From Rhodoplanes sp. (GTDB lineage: Bacteria > Pseudomonadota > Alphaproteobacteria > Rhizobiales > Xanthobacteraceae), in contig NZ_JACAAX010000018.1 in the NCBI RefSeq assembly GCF_013377085.1, positions 53,314 through 117,313 of the forward strand: a DNA stretch of 64,000 bases. The letters run 5' to 3'. Positions 1-9,327 of this stretch are shown here, piece after piece; within the stretch, counting starts at the first letter, position 1; every line of letters begins with the position of its first letter. Made by a program: the position numbers and the translations under genes. The notes under the pieces are model-generated. The model saw nothing but the letters and a program-made list of their open reading frames with translations. It did no database searches and had not been told where the DNA came from.

Positions 1-1206
1 CACCAGGCCGAACAGCGTCAGCGCGTTGATCGAGAAGCCGAAGGCGTACATCACGGCGAACGTGCCGATGATCGACACCGGCACGGCGAGCAGCGGGATG
101 ATCGAGGCGCGCCAGGTCTGCAGGAAGACGATCACCACCAGCACGACCAGCGCGATGGCCTCGAGTAGCGTGTGCACGACGGCTTCGATGGAGGCGCGGA
201 TGAACTGGGTCGGGTCGTAGACGATCGCGTACGCGACGCCCTCCGGCATGGCCCCCTGCAGCTCGGCCATCACGCGGCGGACATTGTCCGAGATGGCGAG
301 CGCGTTCGAGCCCGGCGACTGGAAGATGCCGAGCGCCACCGCCGCTTTGTTGTTGAGGAGCGAGCGCAGCGCGTATTCGGAGGCGCCGAGCTCGATGCGG
401 GCGACGTCGCGCAGCCGCACCACGGCGCCGTCGGCGCCGGTCTTGACGATGATGTCGCCGAACTCCTCCTCGTTCTGCAGGCGCCCCTGGGCGTTCACCG
501 AGAGCTGATAGTCGAGGCCGGCGGCGTTGGGCGGGCCGCCGATCACGCCGGCGGCGGCCTGGACGTTCTGGTTGCGGATTTCCCGCACGATGTCGCCGGG
601 CGACAGGCCGTGCTGGGCGATCTTGGGCGGATCGAGCCACACCCGCATCGCGTAGTCGCCGGCGCCGAAGATCTGCACGTCGCCGATGCCCTCGATGCGC
701 TTGAGCCGGTCGCGTACGTTGAGCACCGCGTAGTTGCGCAGATACGTGATGTCGTAGCGGTCGTTGGGCGACAGGAGATGCACCACCATGGTGAGGTCGG
801 GCGAGCTCTTCACCGTGGTGATGCCGAGCCGGCGGACGTCCTCGGGCAGCCGCGGCTCGGCCTGCGAGACGCGGTTCTGCACGAGCTGCTGCGCCTTGTC
901 GGGATCGGTGCCGAGCCGGAACGTCACCGTCAGCGTCATCAGGCCGTCGGTGGTCGCCTGGCTCGCCATGTAGAGCATGCCCTCGACGCCGTTCACGGCC
1001 TCCTCGATCGGGGTCGCCACCGATTCGGCGATCACCTTCGGGTTGGCGCCCGGATAGGTGGCGCGCACCACCACCGAGGGCGGTGCCACCTCGGGATATT
1101 CCGAGATCGGCATCACCCGCATGGCGAGGAGGCCGGCGAGGAAGATCAGCACCGACAGCACGCCGGCGAAGATCGGCCGATCGATGAAGAAGCGCGAGAA
1201 GGACAT
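1..1206 (-). CDS. RND multidrug efflux permease, HAE1/AcrB type (3' part beyond left edge)
   Basis: Inner-membrane proton/drug antiporter of a tripartite RND pump. Only the first 402 residues lie in the window, and the rest runs off the left edge. The N-terminus begins MSFSRFFIDRPIF, the usual FIDRP entry into transmembrane helix 1 (about residues 10-30). It continues with the PISEYPEVAPP segment and YPGANP motif typical of AcrB/MexB-like pumps, then the porter domain. A second hydrophobic block at about residues 335-400 corresponds to helices 2-3. The start is the only ATG giving this N-terminus. It lies downstream of the adaptor gene at 1371-2591 on the same strand, with a palindromic repeat in the 164-bp gap. 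Substrates cannot be told from sequence. Confidence 0.95.
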   Translation of the reverse strand, partial: MSFSRFFIDRPIFAGVLSVLIFLAGLLAMRVMPISEYPEVAPPSVVVRATYPGANPKVIAESVATPIEEAVNGVEGMLYMASQATTDGLMTLTVTFRLGTDPDKAQQLVQNRVSQAEPRLPEDVRRLGITTVKSSPDLTMVVHLLSPNDRYDITYLRNYAVLNVRDRLKRIEGIGDVQIFGAGDYAMRVWLDPPKIAQHGLSPGDIVREIRNQNVQAAAGVIGGPPNAAGLDYQLSVNAQGRLQNEEEFGDIIVKTGADGAVVRLRDVARIELGASEYALRSLLNNKAAVALGIFQSPGSNALAISDNVRRVMAELQGAMPEGVAYAIVYDPTQFIRASIEAVVHTLLEAIALVVLVVIVFLQTWRASIIPLLAVPVSIIGTFAVMYAFGFSINALTLFGLV

Positions 1207-1236
1207 CGGGGGTGTCTTTCTAAGAACACGTCAGGT

Positions 1237-1341
1237 GGTCATTCCGGGGCGCCGCGGAGCGGCGAACCCGGAATCCAACGTCGTGTTCTGAGTTCGTGTC
1301 TGGATTCCGGGTTCGCGCCTTCGGCGCGCCCCGGAATGACC
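1237..1341. repeat. Intergenic palindromic repeat, family A
   Basis: A long imperfect inverted repeat: it starts GGTCATTCCGGGGCGC, has GGAATCC/GGATTCC near the centre, and ends GCCCCGGAATGACC. Related copies occur at 3330-3432 and 27493-27647. It sits inside the efflux operon between the adaptor and permease genes, where the RNA could fold into a long stem and alter relative expression. It is a REP/BIME-like element; no mobility gene is attached. Confidence 0.85.
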
Positions 1342-1370
1342 GGCAATGCAAACGTTGCTTCCTTCGGCGC

Positions 1371-2591
1371 TCAGTCGCGCGCCGTCGCCTCGGTCACGTG
1401 CACGGGGCTGGGCGTCGACCACGACGCCGTCTCCATGCCGACCTGCTTCGGCGCCACGACGGCGCCGGGCCGCACCCGCTGCAGCCCGTTGACGACGATG
1501 CGCTCGCCCTCGGCGAGGCCTTGGGTGACGACCCGCAGGCCGTCGGTCGCGGCTCCGAGCCCGACCACCCGGTAGGCCGCCTTGTTGTCGGCGCCGACGA
1601 CCAGGACGAAGCGCTTGTCCTGGTCGGTGCCGACCGCCCGCTCGTTGACCAGCAGGGCCGGCTCGGCCTTGGGCTGGCCCATGCGCAACCGCACGAACTG
1701 GCCGGGCATCAGCGTGCTCTTCGGATTGTCGAACACGGCCCGCACCCGCACCGTGCCGGTGCGGCCGTCGACCTGGTTGTCGATGAGCTGCATCCAGCCG
1801 CGCAGCGGCTCGCCGTGGGGCGTGTCCAGCAGCACCGGGATGCGGTCGACCGCGGTGTGCGGGTCGGCCGTCGTGCCGAGGCCCTTCAGGGCCCGCTGCA
1901 CGGCCTGCTCGTCGGCGTTGAAGCTCGCATAGATGGGATCGATCGAGACCAGCGTGGTCAGCACCGGCGCGCCGCCGCCGGACGCCACCAGATTGCCGAC
2001 CGTGATCTCCTGGCGGCCGACCCGGCCCGACACCGGGGCGCGGACCTCGGTCCAGCCGAGATTGAGGCGCGCCGTCTGCAGGCTCGCCTCGGCCGATTTC
2101 AGGTTGGCGGCGGCCTCGCGCTCGGCATTGACGCGCTGGTCGAGGTCGCGCTGCGACACCGTGCGGTTGCCGAAGAGCTGCTGGCCGCGCTCGAGGTCGC
2201 TGGCGGCAAGCGCGACGCGGGCCTGCGCGGCGGCGACCTGCGCCTCGGCGCGGGCCACCTCGGCCGCATAGGGGGCCGGATCGATGGTGACCAACAGGTC
2301 GCCCTTGTTCACCAGGGCGCCTTCGACGAAGTGCACGTCCTGGATGGCGCCGGAGACCCGCGGCCGCACCTCGACCCGCTCGATCGCCTCCAGCCGGCCG
2401 GAGAACTCGTCGAACAGCGCCACCTCCCGCCGCTCCACCGCCGCGACCGAGACCGGCACGGCCGCCGGCGCCGCTGCGGCCGGGGTGCTGGACCGCGCCG
2501 GGGCGATGCCGAGCTGCATCACGCCGGCGGTCCCGGCCGCCAGGATCGCGACCAGCGCAGTGCCGGCGAAAATGGTACGATTGGGGGTCAT
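1371..2591 (-). CDS. RND efflux periplasmic adaptor (membrane fusion protein, AcrA/MexE-like)
   Basis: Periplasmic adaptor linking the inner-membrane RND pump to an outer-membrane channel; 406 aa, normal for the family. An N-terminal signal/anchor (about residues 7-30) is followed by an Ala/Pro spacer, the first lipoyl half (RVEVRPRVSGAI), an alpha-hairpin rich in Ala/Glu/Arg (about 110-180), the second lipoyl half (TEVRAPVSGRVGR) and a beta-barrel/membrane-proximal domain (STLMPGQFVRLRM). It is first in a minus-strand operon with the permease at 1-1206. Its start codon is 17 bp from an operator at 2608-2629, so repression by the divergent TetR-type regulator is likely. No outer-membrane channel gene is visible. 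Confidence 0.95.
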   Translation of the reverse strand: MTPNRTIFAGTALVAILAAGTAGVMQLGIAPARSSTPAAAAPAAVPVSVAAVERREVALFDEFSGRLEAIERVEVRPRVSGAIQDVHFVEGALVNKGDLLVTIDPAPYAAEVARAEAQVAAAQARVALAASDLERGQQLFGNRTVSQRDLDQRVNAEREAAANLKSAEASLQTARLNLGWTEVRAPVSGRVGRQEITVGNLVASGGGAPVLTTLVSIDPIYASFNADEQAVQRALKGLGTTADPHTAVDRIPVLLDTPHGEPLRGWMQLIDNQVDGRTGTVRVRAVFDNPKSTLMPGQFVRLRMGQPKAEPALLVNERAVGTDQDKRFVLVVGADNKAAYRVVGLGAATDGLRVVTQGLAEGERIVVNGLQRVRPGAVVAPKQVGMETASWSTPSPVHVTEATARD

Positions 2592-2607
2592 GTGGCGCTC
2601 CGTCGAC

Positions 2608-2629
2608 TTATTTAGTGGTCGCTACATAA
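2608..2629. promoter_or_regulatory. Operator 1 for the divergent TetR-type repressor
   Basis: A 22-bp imperfect palindrome with arms TTATTTAG and CTACATAA; 8 of 11 position pairs are complementary. It lies just upstream of the adaptor start. A second copy in inverted orientation occurs at 2657-2678, and after reverse-complementing that copy the two agree at about 18 of 22 positions. Spacing and position suit repression of both divergent genes. Confidence 0.7.
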
Positions 2630-2656
2630 AGGTCTGGACGGGCGCCGTCAAGGGAC

Positions 2657-2678
2657 TTATATAGCGATCAGTAAAAAA
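2657..2678. promoter_or_regulatory. Operator 2 for the TetR-type repressor
   Basis: The reverse complement of this 22-mer keeps the key blocks of operator 1 (TCGCTA near one end, TTTA near the other) with only a few changes. It ends 10 bp before the regulator's start codon, suggesting autoregulation. Confidence 0.65.
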
Positions 2679-2688
2679 CAAGAAGGTG

Positions 2689-3282
2689 ATGGCCGTGGGA
2701 CTGGGACGTCCGCGTGGATTCGACATGGACGAGGCGCTCGATCGGGCCCTGCAGGTGTTCTGGCGCCGCGGCTACGAGGGGGCCTCGGTCGCGGAGCTGA
2801 CCCACGCGATCGGCATCAACCCTCCGAGCCTCTACGCCGCCTTCGGCAACAAGGAAGGCCTGTTCCGCAAGGTCTTGGAGCGCTACGTCGCGGTCCGCAC
2901 CAAGTTCTGGGACGATGCGCTCGCCACGCCGTCGCCGCGCGACATGGTCGAGCGGCTGCTGCACGGCACCGCCGACTTCATGACCGAAGCCTGCAACCCG
3001 CCCGGCTGCATGCTGGTGCGCGGCACGATCGCCTGCTCCGACATGGCCCAGGACGTCCACCAGGAGCTCATCGGGCGCCGCCGCGAAGGCGAGCGGCGTC
3101 TGTGCGAGCGACTGATGAGCGCCAAGGCCGCAGGCGAGCTGCCGGACGACCTCGATCCGGCCGACTTCGCCCGCTTCGTCGCCACCGTGCTGGAAGGCAT
3201 GTCGATCCACGCCGCCGGCGGCGCCAGCCGCGACGACCTTCACAAGATCGCCGCCACGGCGATGCGGGCGTGGCCCGTGTAG
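2689..3282 (+). CDS. TetR/AcrR-family transcriptional regulator of the RND pump
   Basis: Repressor-type regulator, 197 aa. The N-terminal helix-turn-helix covers about residues 10-55, with a recognition region INPPSLYAAFGNKEGLF typical of TetR proteins, followed by a helical ligand-binding domain (FMTEACNPPGCMLVR is characteristic of the AcrR-like TetR_C subgroup). GTG and ATG are adjacent at 2686 and 2689; the ATG is chosen, and the choice changes the protein by one residue. It is divergent from the adaptor gene with two shared operator-like palindromes between them, so it most likely represses both genes and is released by a pump substrate. Confidence 0.93.
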   Translation: MAVGLGRPRGFDMDEALDRALQVFWRRGYEGASVAELTHAIGINPPSLYAAFGNKEGLFRKVLERYVAVRTKFWDDALATPSPRDMVERLLHGTADFMTEACNPPGCMLVRGTIACSDMAQDVHQELIGRRREGERRLCERLMSAKAAGELPDDLDPADFARFVATVLEGMSIHAAGGASRDDLHKIAATAMRAWPV

Positions 3283-3329
3283 GCGATCCTCGAAGCCTCG
3301 TATTCCGGGCGCAGTGCCTGAGACATCCA

Positions 3330-3432
3330 GTCATTCTGGGGCGCGGGCTGTAAGCCCGCGAGCCCGGAATCCATAACCCCGGTCTGTGTTTATGGATTCC
3401 GGGCCCGCTGCTTTGCAGCGTCCCGGAATGAC
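3330..3432. repeat. Intergenic palindromic repeat, family A
   Basis: Second family A copy: outer ends GTCATTCTGGGGCGC and CCCGGAATGAC, inner GGAATCCATA/TATGGATTCC arms, and internal hairpins (GCGGGCTGTAAGCCCGC and GCTGCTTTGCAGC). It lies between convergent genes (the TetR regulator and pepF), where it may also act as a bidirectional RNA 3' structure. Confidence 0.85.
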
Positions 3433-3459
3433 GAGGAGGTGCCTTCCGGCCCGAAGCCC

Positions 3460-5307
3460 CTACGCCGTCTCCATCGCCTCCAGCTCGTCGATCATGCTGG
3501 CGATCAGGCCGAGGCCGCCCTGCCAGAAGCCGGGGTCGCGGGCGTCGAGGCCGAACGGGGCTAAAAGCTCGGCGTGCGGCTTGGTGCCACCGGCCGCCAG
3601 CATGGCGAGATAGCGCTCGGCAAAGCCCTCGTGGGCGTTCTCGTAGACGGCGTACAGCGCGTTCACCAGGCAGTCGCCGAACGCGTAGGCGTAGACGTAG
3701 AACGGCGCGTGGACGAAGTGGCCGATATAGGCCCAGAACGCCTCGTAGCCTTCCTTCAGCTCGATCGCCGGGCCGAGGCTCTCGCTCTGCACCTTCATCC
3801 AGATCTCGCCGATCCGGTCGGTGGTCAGCTCGCCCTCGCGGCGCTCGGTGTGGATGTCGCGCTCGAACGTGTAGAAGGCGATCTGCCGCACCACCGTGTT
3901 GAGCATGTCCTCGACCTTGGAGGCCAGCATGGCGCGGCGGCGCTTCTTGTCCTCGAGGCCGGCCAGGAGCTTGCGGAAGGTCAGCATCTCGCCGAACACG
4001 CTCGCCGTCTCGGCGAGCGTCAGCGGGGTCGGCGCCATCAGCGGGCCGTTCCTGGCGGCCAGCACCTGATGGACGCCGTGGCCGAGCTCATGGGCGAGCG
4101 TCATCACGTCGCGCGGCTTGCCCTGGTAGTTGAGCAGCACATAGGGGTGCGCCGACGGCACGGTCGGATGCGCGAAGGCGCCCGGCGCCTTGCCGGGTCG
4201 GGTCGGCGCGTCGATCCAGCGGTCGGTGAAGAAGCGCTCGGCGATCTCCGCCATCTTGGGCGAGAACTGCCCGTAGGCCGACAGCACGGCGCCCTTCGCC
4301 TCGTCCCACGGAATCGTCGGGGTCGCGACCTTGGGCAGCGGCGCGTTGCGGTCCCAATGAGCGAGCTTTTCCTTGCCGAACCAGCGCGCCTTCAGGGCGT
4401 AGTAGCGGTGCGACAGCCGCGGATAGGCGTCGCGCACCGCCGTCACCAGCGCCTCCACCACCTCGCGTTCCACCCGGTTGGCGAGATGGCGCGAATCCGC
4501 GATGTCGGCGAAGCCGCGCCAGCGGTCGGAGATTTCCTTGTCCTTGGCGAGCGTGTTGGTGACCAGCGTGAAGGTGCGCAGGTTCTGCTTGAACGTCTCG
4601 GCCAGCGCCTCGGCGGCCTTGCGGCGCACCGTCTCGCTCGGGTTCTGCAAGAGCGTCAGGGTCGGCTCGAGCGGCAGCAGCTTCCCCTGCACCTTGAAGC
4701 GCAGCCCGGCGATGGTCTCGTCGAACAGCCGGTTCCAGGCCGCATAGCCCGTCACCGACTTCTCGTGGAAGAGCTGCTCGACCCGGTCCTCGAGCTGATA
4801 CGGCTTCTCCTTGCGCACGTCCTCGATGAACGGCCGGTAGTGGCCGAGCGCCGGATCGGCCATCGCGGCTTCGAGCAGCGCGTCGTCGATGCGGTTGAGC
4901 TCGAGCGCGAAGAACAACAGATGCGACGACGCCGCCGTGATCTGGTCCTGCACGTCACCGTAAAATTTCGCTCGCACCGGATCCGTGGTGTCGCCGGCAT
5001 GGACGAGGCTCGCATAGGAGATCAGCCGGCCGAGCAGGTCGTCGAGTGCCTCCAGCTCGTGGATCGCGGCGGTGAGCGCGCGCCCCGCGTCGGGCTGCTG
5101 CGCCAAAGCGGCGAGCTTGCCCTTGAACGTCTCCTCGAAGGCGACGCAGGCCGCGCGGGCGCGGTCGAGGTCGTGCTTCACCTCGGGCGAATCGATGCCG
5201 GGATAGAGGTCGGCGAGGTTCCATTCCGGCAGCGCCCCGAGGGCGGCGGCAGGGTCCTTGCCGGAACTGGTGGCGGTGACGGCCGAGCGGGCAGGCGACG
5301 GTGACAT
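3460..5307 (-). CDS. pepF: M3-family zinc oligoendopeptidase (PepF type)
   Basis: Cytoplasmic metallopeptidase that degrades oligopeptides; 615 aa, usual for the PepF/M3B group. The zinc-binding motif HELGH is at residues 406-410 (His406, Glu407, His410), and the third ligand glutamate is expected in the following TLAETASVFGEML segment. The N-terminal LPEWNLADLYPG is the typical start of the PepF fold. The reading frame stays open 26 codons upstream, but the ATG giving MSPSPARSAV fits the family better. Convergent with the TetR gene and divergent from the response regulator at 5516. Confidence 0.95.
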   Translation of the reverse strand: MSPSPARSAVTATSSGKDPAAALGALPEWNLADLYPGIDSPEVKHDLDRARAACVAFEETFKGKLAALAQQPDAGRALTAAIHELEALDDLLGRLISYASLVHAGDTTDPVRAKFYGDVQDQITAASSHLLFFALELNRIDDALLEAAMADPALGHYRPFIEDVRKEKPYQLEDRVEQLFHEKSVTGYAAWNRLFDETIAGLRFKVQGKLLPLEPTLTLLQNPSETVRRKAAEALAETFKQNLRTFTLVTNTLAKDKEISDRWRGFADIADSRHLANRVEREVVEALVTAVRDAYPRLSHRYYALKARWFGKEKLAHWDRNAPLPKVATPTIPWDEAKGAVLSAYGQFSPKMAEIAERFFTDRWIDAPTRPGKAPGAFAHPTVPSAHPYVLLNYQGKPRDVMTLAHELGHGVHQVLAARNGPLMAPTPLTLAETASVFGEMLTFRKLLAGLEDKKRRRAMLASKVEDMLNTVVRQIAFYTFERDIHTERREGELTTDRIGEIWMKVQSESLGPAIELKEGYEAFWAYIGHFVHAPFYVYAYAFGDCLVNALYAVYENAHEGFAERYLAMLAAGGTKPHAELLAPFGLDARDPGFWQGGLGLIASMIDELEAMETA

Positions 5308-5515
5308 GGCGGCGGTGATCCGGACCTGTGAAGCGAATGCCTGTGAAGCGTACCGGTCGTATCCGGTGTCGAGGTGGCAAAGCAATGGCGGTGCCGGGCG
5401 GCGCCCATCCTCCAGGAGTATCCGGTCGGGCCGATGCGGCCGGTTAGGCCGACGTTAAGCCCGTTCCCCGACAATGACCCAAATCGAGACAACCCACGCA
5501 AGGCCGGTCGCCACC

Positions 5516-7024
5516 ATGGCGGAGCGCGTTCTCATCGTCGACGACGACCCGGTGCAGCGGCGGCTGCTCGAGGCGATGGTCGGCAAGCTCGGCTTCGAGG
5601 CCGTGACGGCGTCGGGCGGCGACGCCGCCATGGCGCTGCTGAGCGACCCGAACGCGCCGGCCGTCGACGCCGTGGTGCTCGACCTGGTGATGCCCGACCT
5701 CGATGGGCTCGGCGTGCTCGCCGCGCTGCGCGAGGCCGGCCAGTCGGTCCCGGTGATCGTCCAGACCGCCCATGGCGGCATCGACACCGTGGTCTCGGCC
5801 ATGCGGGCCGGCGCGGTCGATTTCGTGGTCAAGCCCGTGGGGCCCGAGCGGCTCTTGGTGTCGCTGCGCAACGCGCTCGCCGCCCGGGCGCTGGAAGGCG
5901 AGCTGTCGCGCATCAAGCGCAGCCGCACCGGCACCCTGACGTTCAAGGACATCGTCACCCGCAGCCCGAGGATGCGCGCCGTGCTGCGCGCCGCCGAGAA
6001 AGCGGCCGGCTCGACGATTCCCGTGCTGGTCGGCGGCGAATCGGGGGTCGGCAAGGAGCTGGTCGCCCGCGCCGTCCACGGCTCCGGCGAGCGGCGGGCG
6101 AGGCCCTTCGTGGCCGTGAACTGCGGCGCCATGCCCGAGACGCTGGTCGAGTCGATCCTGTTCGGCCACGAGAAGGGAGCGTTCACGGGCGCTTCGGACC
6201 GCCATGTCGGGAAATTCGTCGAGGCGTCGGGCGGCACGCTGTTTCTCGACGAGGTCGGCGAACTGCCCGCCTCCGCCCAGGTCAAGCTCTTGCGCGCCGT
6301 GCAGGAGGGCGAGGTCGAGCCGGTCGGCGGCCGCAGGCCCGTCAAGGTCGACGTGCGGCTGATCTCGGCCACCAACCGGGATCTCATCGCCGACGTCGCC
6401 GCCGGGCGCTTCCGCGAGGATCTGTTCTACCGGCTGCACGTCTTCCCGATCACCATCCCGCCGCTGCGCGAGCGCCCTGAGGACATTCCGGACCTGGTCC
6501 GCCACTTTCTGCTGCGCTTCGCGGCCGAGGAAGGGCGGCGGGTGCGGCGGGTCTCGGCCGAGGCGGTGGCACTGCTGTCGCGCTTCTCCTGGCCCGGCAA
6601 TGTCCGCCAGCTCGAGAACGCGGTGTTCCGCGCCGTGGTGCTGGCCGACGGCGACGAGCTCGGACCCGGCGAGTTCCCGCAGATCGCCGGAGCGGCTGTC
6701 GCGGCGCCTCCTCTCGTCGACACAGGCGAGTTTGCCACGAATCTGCCGCAGACCTTGCCGGTCGAGGCCGCGCCCGTATCGCTCGACGATACGGTTCAGT
6801 CCTCCGCCGGCCTGCTGGCGCTCCTCGACGACGATGGCGAGGTGCGGTCGCTGGACGCTATCGAGGCCGCGGCGATCCGCTTCGCGATCGTCCATTACGG
6901 CGGACAAATGTCTGAGGTCGCACGGAAATTGAAGATCGGTCGGTCGACTTTGTATCGCAAGTTGGAAGGCCTCGGGCTGGCCGACGCCGACGAGGCGCTC
7001 GAGCCCGACGTGGCCGTCCGGTGA
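5516..7024 (+). CDS. Sigma-54-dependent response regulator (NtrC family)
   Basis: Activator of RpoN-dependent promoters; 502 aa with three domains. The receiver domain occupies residues 1-120, with acidic pocket VDDD and phosphoacceptor Asp56 in [10 protein letters not shown]. The AAA+ domain (about 150-380) has Walker A GESGVGKE, the sigma-54-contact loop GAFTGA and Walker [13 protein letters not shown] Fis-type helix-turn-helix is at the C-terminus ([21 protein letters not shown]). No histidine kinase gene is adjacent, so it is an orphan regulator here. An upstream in-frame ATG at 5474 would add 14 residues; the shorter start fits receiver-domain N-termini. Its targets are not evident; the neighbouring cell-wall genes are candidates only by position. 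Confidence 0.93.
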   Translation: MAERVLIVDDDPVQRRLLEAMVGKLGFEAVTASGGDAAMALLSDPNAPAVDAVVLDLVMPDLDGLGVLAALREAGQSVPVIVQTAHGGIDTVVSAMRAGAVDFVVKPVGPERLLVSLRNALAARALEGELSRIKRSRTGTLTFKDIVTRSPRMRAVLRAAEKAAGSTIPVLVGGESGVGKELVARAVHGSGERRARPFVAVNCGAMPETLVESILFGHEKGAFTGASDRHVGKFVEASGGTLFLDEVGELPASAQVKLLRAVQEGEVEPVGGRRPVKVDVRLISATNRDLIADVAAGRFREDLFYRLHVFPITIPPLRERPEDIPDLVRHFLLRFAAEEGRRVRRVSAEAVALLSRFSWPGNVRQLENAVFRAVVLADGDELGPGEFPQIAGAAVAAPPLVDTGEFATNLPQTLPVEAAPVSLDDTVQSSAGLLALLDDDGEVRSLDAIEAAAIRFAIVHYGGQMSEVARKLKIGRSTLYRKLEGLGLADADEALEPDVAVR

Positions 7025-7293
7025 CAGGCGTTCCGAAAAGAGCCGCAATAGACGCGAAAAGAAGAGCTTGCGCGGCGGCGGCTGCGCTAGGTTGAGGGCC
7101 TGATGCTGCGGTCGAGCGTTGTCGGAACGGCGCCCGCCGCGGCTGCATCGGTGCTTTCGGGCCGATGCGAGACTTGGTTGCCGGTTCCGGGTCCGAGTTT
7201 TTTGGTCCGACGGTCGTGGTTGCGAGGATGAACGGTTCGCATCGACGGCTCGACTGACGTGGTGCTGACGTTTGCCCTGGGAGGACATCGCCT

Positions 7294-9327
7294 ATGCGCT
7301 TCGATCGTCTGCTCGCCGGAACGGCCCTTGCGCTCGTTCTCGCCATCGGCACCGCCCAGGCCCAATCGGTCCCGTCGCAACCTGCACCCGATACATCGTC
7401 GCTCGATACCGCCGTGCCCGCGACCGAGCCGGCGCCCCTGGTGGTGACCCCGACCGACATCGCCCCGGCCGCTGCCGAGACGAAGTCCGAGACCAAGGCC
7501 GACGCGGCCCCGAGCGCGCCTGCGGCGCCGCCGACCGCCGTCACCGAATCGAACCCCGACCGTTCGCCCGAGCCTGCGGCCACACCGGCCGAGACCGCGG
7601 CCGTGCCGCCGACCCCGGCCGCCACCACCGTGGTGACGCCGGCCGACACCGCGCCGCCCAAGGCCGCCGCCGCTCCGGCGGGTGAGCCGGCCGCGACCGG
7701 CTCGATCCCGGTCGTCCCGCTCGCCAAGGTGGTCACGGTCGACCAGCAGGTCGGCGAGAAGCTCGCCGATCTCATCGGCCGCAAGACCGACCGGCGCTTC
7801 GACGCCAAGGTGCGGACCTCGCTCGAGACCTTCTATGGCGGACGCAGCTATGCGCCGGTGTGGACCGACAACGGCGCCGTCAACGAGCGCGGTCGCGCCG
7901 TGACGGCACAGCTCCGCGCCGTGGCCGACGACGGTCTCGATCCCGACGATTATGCGGTGCCGCAGCTCAAGGCCGATGCGAGCCCGGACGAGATCGCCGA
8001 CTTCGAGCTCAAGCTCGATGCCACGCTGCTCGCCTATGCGCGCCACGCCGCGGTCGGCCGTGTGCACTGGTCGCGGGTCTCCGGCGACATCGTCTACTAC
8101 CAGACGGCCCCCGAGGCCGCCGAGGTGCTCGGCAAGCTCGCCTCGGCGAGCGACGCGCGCGCCGCGCTCGACAGCTACATGCCGCAGCATCCGGCCTACA
8201 AGGCCCTGAAGGCGAAGCTCGCCGAGGTGCGCGGCCTGTCCGGTGAGGGCGCCGCCAAGCGGATCGGCTACGGCCCGGCCCTCAAGGTCGGCATGGAGGA
8301 CGAACGGGTCCCCGATCTGCGCGAAAAGCTCGGCGTCGCCGGCACCGGCACCACCTACGACAAGCCGCTCGGCGACGCCGTCAAGGCGCTCCAGAAGCAG
8401 AAGGGCCTGAAGCAGACCGGCACGTTCGACACCGCCACCATCGACGCCATGAACGGCCCGCGCAACGAGCGCACCGCCGACATCATCGCGGCCAATCTCG
8501 AGCGCTGGCGCTGGGTCGCGCACGACCTCGGCAAGTCGCACGTGGTCGTCAACATCCCGGAATACATGCTGCGGGTCTACAACAACGGCGCGACCGTGTG
8601 GACGACCCGGGTCGTCGTCGGCAAGCCGGGCAACCACGCGACGCCGCTGCTGTCGGAGACGATGAAGTACATCACCGTCAACCCGACCTGGAACGTGCCG
8701 CCGTCGATCGTCTATGGCGAGTATCTGCCGGCCCTGCAGCAGGATCCGACCGTGCTGTCGCGCATGGGGCTCAACGTGTCGCGCAATCCCGACGGATCGG
8801 TGCACATCTCGCAGCCGCCCGGCGCCGGCAATGCGCTCGGCCGCATCCGCTTCAACTTCCCCAACAAGTTCCTGGTCTACCAGCACGACACGCCGGACAA
8901 GCACCTGTTCGCCCACGACAAGCGGGCCTACAGCCACGGCTGCATGCGGGTGAAGGATCCGGACAAATACGCCGAGGTGCTGCTCGGGCTGACGCTGCCG
9001 CACGAGCGCTACACGGCGGAGCGCATCCGCGCCATGTACGGCTCGGGCGAGCGGGACATCAGGTTCCCCAACCCGATCCCGGTGCACCTGACCTACCAGA
9101 CCGCCTCGGTCGACGAGACCGGCAAGCTGGTCATCCGCGAGGACATCTACGGCCGCGACAGCCGCACCATCGCGGCGCTGAAGAGCGACGAGCGGAAATA
9201 TGCCGAGACGCCGGTCGAGCCGCGGCGCGAGGCCTCGTCGGCGGGCGCGGTGCGGCGCCAGGCCGTGCGCCTGCCGCAGGAGCAGCCGCGCTCCAGCGGC
9301 TTCCCGCTGTTCAACCTGTTCCGCTGA
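7294..9327 (+). CDS. L,D-transpeptidase, YcbB/LdtD-like, with peptidoglycan-binding domain
   Basis: Periplasmic enzyme forming 3-3 peptidoglycan cross-links or attaching proteins to the wall; 677 aa. It has a signal peptide (residues 1-23, ending AQAQ), a long Ala/Pro/Thr/Glu-rich linker (about 25-140), a scaffold domain with RKTDRRF and SYAPVWTDNG, a PG_binding_1-like repeat (about 330-390, ALQKQKGLKQTGTFD), and the YkuD catalytic domain with SHGCMRV (Cys550 as nucleophile, His548 nearby). The C-terminal tail is basic. Length and order match the YcbB class rather than the short ErfK class. The next gene downstream is also a predicted wall enzyme. Confidence 0.94.
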   Translation: MRFDRLLAGTALALVLAIGTAQAQSVPSQPAPDTSSLDTAVPATEPAPLVVTPTDIAPAAAETKSETKADAAPSAPAAPPTAVTESNPDRSPEPAATPAETAAVPPTPAATTVVTPADTAPPKAAAAPAGEPAATGSIPVVPLAKVVTVDQQVGEKLADLIGRKTDRRFDAKVRTSLETFYGGRSYAPVWTDNGAVNERGRAVTAQLRAVADDGLDPDDYAVPQLKADASPDEIADFELKLDATLLAYARHAAVGRVHWSRVSGDIVYYQTAPEAAEVLGKLASASDARAALDSYMPQHPAYKALKAKLAEVRGLSGEGAAKRIGYGPALKVGMEDERVPDLREKLGVAGTGTTYDKPLGDAVKALQKQKGLKQTGTFDTATIDAMNGPRNERTADIIAANLERWRWVAHDLGKSHVVVNIPEYMLRVYNNGATVWTTRVVVGKPGNHATPLLSETMKYITVNPTWNVPPSIVYGEYLPALQQDPTVLSRMGLNVSRNPDGSVHISQPPGAGNALGRIRFNFPNKFLVYQHDTPDKHLFAHDKRAYSHGCMRVKDPDKYAEVLLGLTLPHERYTAERIRAMYGSGERDIRFPNPIPVHLTYQTASVDETGKLVIREDIYGRDSRTIAALKSDERKYAETPVEPRREASSAGAVRRQAVRLPQEQPRSSGFPLFNLFR

